The notes under the pieces are model-generated. The model did not search any database. It was not told the DNA's origin and was given only the letters and a program-made list of their open reading frames with translations. Positions 62,297-64,000 of a stretch of DNA of 64,000 bases are shown one piece after another (position 1 is the first letter of the stretch; the number at the start of each line of letters is the position of its first letter). The position numbers and the translations under genes are program-made. The DNA is from Humitalea rosea (GTDB lineage Bacteria > Pseudomonadota > Alphaproteobacteria > Acetobacterales > Acetobacteraceae). The stretch is taken from contig NZ_QKYU01000006.1 of the NCBI RefSeq assembly GCF_003253705.1, forward strand, positions 1 through 64,000. The letters run 5' to 3'.

Positions 62297-63555
62297 CCGA
62301 AGACCCTCCGCCCGGATTTGAACGTCGCGATCACGCGGCCCTCCACCGGGCGGCCGTCGAAGGGCGTGTTCTGCGCCTTGCCCGACAATTTCCCCGAGGT
62401 GATCTGCCAGGCGCTCTCCGGATCGAACAGCACCAGATCGGCGGCGGCGCCGCGCGCAAGGCCGCCCGCGGCAATCCCCAGCAGCGCCGCCGGCCGCGCC
62501 GTCAGCAGCCCCACCGCCGCCAGCAGCGACAGATCCCCCGCATGCACCCGCGCCAGGGTCACGGCCAGCAGCGTCGCGAGCCCGGTGCCACCGGCCTGGG
62601 CCTGGGCGAAGGGCAGGCGCTTGTCATCCGGGTCGCGCGGGGTGTGGTCGGAGGCGATGGCATCCAGCGTGCCATCCGCCAGCGCCGCCACCACGGCCAG
62701 CCGGTCGGAGTCCTCCCGCAGGGGCGGGGTCAGCTTGGCATAGGTGCGGTAGTCGCCGATCGCGGTCTCGTTCAGGTCGAAATAGGGCGGGGCGGTATCG
62801 GCGGTGACGGCCAGTCCCGCATCCTTGGCGGCGCGGATGAGCCCCAGGGCGGCGGCGGTCGAGATGTTGGAGAAGTGGACATGCCCGCCGGTCAGCCGGG
62901 CCAGAGCGATGTCGCGGGCGACCTGGATCGCCTCGGCGGCGGCCGGAATGCCGGGCAGGCCCATGCGGGAGGCACGCTCGCCCTCGGTTGCGGCCCCGCC
63001 GGCGGCCAGCGAAGGGTCCTCCGGATGCTGGGCCACGAAGCAGCCGAAGGCGCGGGCGTAGGAGAGGGCCAGGCGCATGGTCCGCGCCTCGGCGATGGTC
63101 TGCGTGCCGTCGGAGAAGGCCACGGCCCCGGCCTCCCGCAGCAGCCCGTATTCGGCGATCTCGCGCGGCCCCCGGGTGGCGGCGGCATAGGGCAGGATGG
63201 TCAGGCTGCGGGTCGCCTCGCCGCGGCGGATCATGAATTCGATCAGCGCGGGGTCGTGCAGCGGGTGCTCGGGCAGCGCGCAAAGGGTGGTGATGCCCCC
63301 CGCCGCGGCCGCCTGGGCGGCGCTGGAGATGGTCTCGCAATGCTCGGCGCCGGGCTCGCCCAGGCTCGCGCGCATGTCCACCAGCCCGGGTGCGAGGCAG
63401 GCACCGAGGGCGGCCAGCACCGTGACCCCCTCCGGCCGGCCGAGGTTGGTGCCGTGGTCGAGGATCCGCCCGTCGCGCACCAGCAGGTCGCCGCGCGCAT
63501 CCAGCCCGGTGGCAGGGTCGAGCAGCCGGGCGTCGGTGATGAGGAGGTCGGTCAT
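62293..63555 (-). CDS. Dihydroorotase-like protein, probably non-catalytic (PyrC')
   Basis: Amidohydrolase-fold protein of 420 residues in the pyrC position after pyrB. The first metal-binding motif of active dihydroorotases (DxHxH) is here GLVDMRASLGEPGAEH, so both His are lost. The late motif ASDHTPRDPDDKR with its Asp is kept, as are HFSNISTAAAL and PPYFDLNETAIGDYRT. Families with this change are known to be inactive partners that assemble or stabilise aspartate carbamoyltransferase, as in Pseudomonas. The ATG at 63555 overlaps the pyrB stop by one base (TGATG). A true dihydroorotase must be encoded elsewhere. Inactivity is inferred from the lost ligands. Confidence 0.9.
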   Translation of the reverse strand: MTDLLITDARLLDPATGLDARGDLLVRDGRILDHGTNLGRPEGVTVLAALGACLAPGLVDMRASLGEPGAEHCETISSAAQAAAAGGITTLCALPEHPLHDPALIEFMIRRGEATRSLTILPYAAATRGPREIAEYGLLREAGAVAFSDGTQTIAEARTMRLALSYARAFGCFVAQHPEDPSLAAGGAATEGERASRMGLPGIPAAAEAIQVARDIALARLTGGHVHFSNISTAAALGLIRAAKDAGLAVTADTAPPYFDLNETAIGDYRTYAKLTPPLREDSDRLAVVAALADGTLDAIASDHTPRDPDDKRLPFAQAQAGGTGLATLLAVTLARVHAGDLSLLAAVGLLTARPAALLGIAAGGLARGAAADLVLFDPESAWQITSGKLSGKAQNTPFDGRPVEGRVIATFKSGRRVFG

Positions 63556-64000
63556 CAGTGATTCCGGGGCAGGCGGCGGGCCAGCACGTCGAGCACCGCC
63601 ATGCGGCAGGCGACGCCCATCTCCACCTGCTCGCCGATCACGCTGCGGATCGGATCGTCGGCGATGGCGCTGTCGATCTCCACGCCACGGTTCATCGGGC
63701 CCGGGTGCATGACGATGGCATCCGGGGCGGCATGGGCCAGTTTCGCCGCATCCAGCCCGTAGAAGCGGAAGAATTCGCGCGCCGAGGGCACCTGGCCGCC
63801 CGACATGCGTTCCCGCTGCAGGCGCAGCATCATCACGACATCCGCCCCGGCCAGCCCCGCGCGCATGTCGTGGAACACCTCGACCCCCAGGCGGGCGGCC
63901 TCGGCCGGGATCAACGTGGGCGGGCCGATGATGCGGACCTTGGCGTTCAGCGCCAGCAGCAGATGGATGTTGCTGCGCGCGACCCGGCTGTGCAGCACAT
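63555..64000 (-). CDS. pyrB: Aspartate carbamoyltransferase catalytic subunit (5' part beyond window)
   Basis: Second step of pyrimidine synthesis, carbamoyl phosphate plus aspartate. Only the C-terminal half is in the window. [20 protein letters not shown] is the characteristic second-domain entry, followed by [12 protein letters not shown] and the substrate-binding [20 protein letters not shown] and [19 protein letters not shown]. The frame is open to the right edge of the window, and the start lies beyond it; the Met at 63998 is internal. Overlaps the PyrC'-like gene by one base, consistent with the two proteins forming one complex. Cytosolic. Confidence 0.95.
   Translation of the reverse strand, partial: VLHSRVARSNIHLLLALNAKVRIIGPPTLIPAEAARLGVEVFHDMRAGLAGADVVMMLRLQRERMSGGQVPSAREFFRFYGLDAAKLAHAAPDAIVMHPGPMNRGVEIDSAIADDPIRSVIGEQVEMGVACRMAVLDVLARRLPRNH

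Overview
This is a GC-rich window (except one AT-rich patch near 8.15-8.57 kb) that reads as the chromosome of an alphaproteobacterium, most likely an Acetobacteraceae/Roseomonas-type organism. That placement is inferred from several things: the gene order pyrB-pyrC'-plsY-dprA-topA-rnr-(S41 peptidase)-rpmG with a convergent pleD, a pyrC-like gene that has lost its metal-binding HxH, a fused indolepyruvate ferredoxin oxidoreductase divergent from an Lrp regulator, and an orphan Bug-type solute-binding protein among catabolic genes. No rRNA, tRNA, CRISPR array, integrase or transposase was recognised.

0-17 kb is mostly metabolism and transport. It holds a GAF sensor histidine kinase divergent from a YiiX-like permuted papain-fold protein. 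Next come a peptide-type ABC binding protein translationally coupled to an alpha/beta hydrolase, and a catabolic set on the minus strand (Bug binding protein, FAH-family hydrolase, amidase). A small AT-rich gene of foreign composition runs tail-to-tail into a gamma-glutamyltransferase. An AsmA protein with a DUF697-type GTPase follows, then the indolepyruvate oxidoreductase/Lrp pair.

17-40 kb is dominated by large, low-complexity, probably secreted proteins. Four separate proteins (679, 421, 3203 and 1514 aa) carry DUF4214 modules at their C-termini behind different heads: cadherin-like plus a proline-pentapeptide spacer, a Calx-beta-like domain, DUF11-like/SdrD-B/RTX repeats, and a choice-of-anchor-I plus 5'-nucleotidase. 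No export ABC transporter is in the window. Between them lie malate synthase G (GTG start), a small lipoprotein, an M19 dipeptidase and a class-C beta-lactamase-fold hydrolase.

40-53 kb holds msrA-msrB-glcF, a decayed operon remnant (NIPSNAP and 3-hydroxyacyl-CoA dehydrogenase fragments) after a cupin gene, a Tat-type DUF1194 protein, a frameshifted DUF924 gene coupled to a large FAD/Fe-S 2-hydroxyacid dehydrogenase, a serine-glyoxylate aminotransferase, two methyltransferases, a glutathione S-transferase and PleD. Malate synthase G, GlcF, the FAD/Fe-S dehydrogenase and the aminotransferase all touch glyoxylate.

53-64 kb is a dense minus-strand housekeeping run, read from the right edge: pyrB (cut by the window), non-catalytic pyrC', plsY, dprA, topA, rnr, an S41 protease and rpmG. 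Several junctions overlap by one to four bases.
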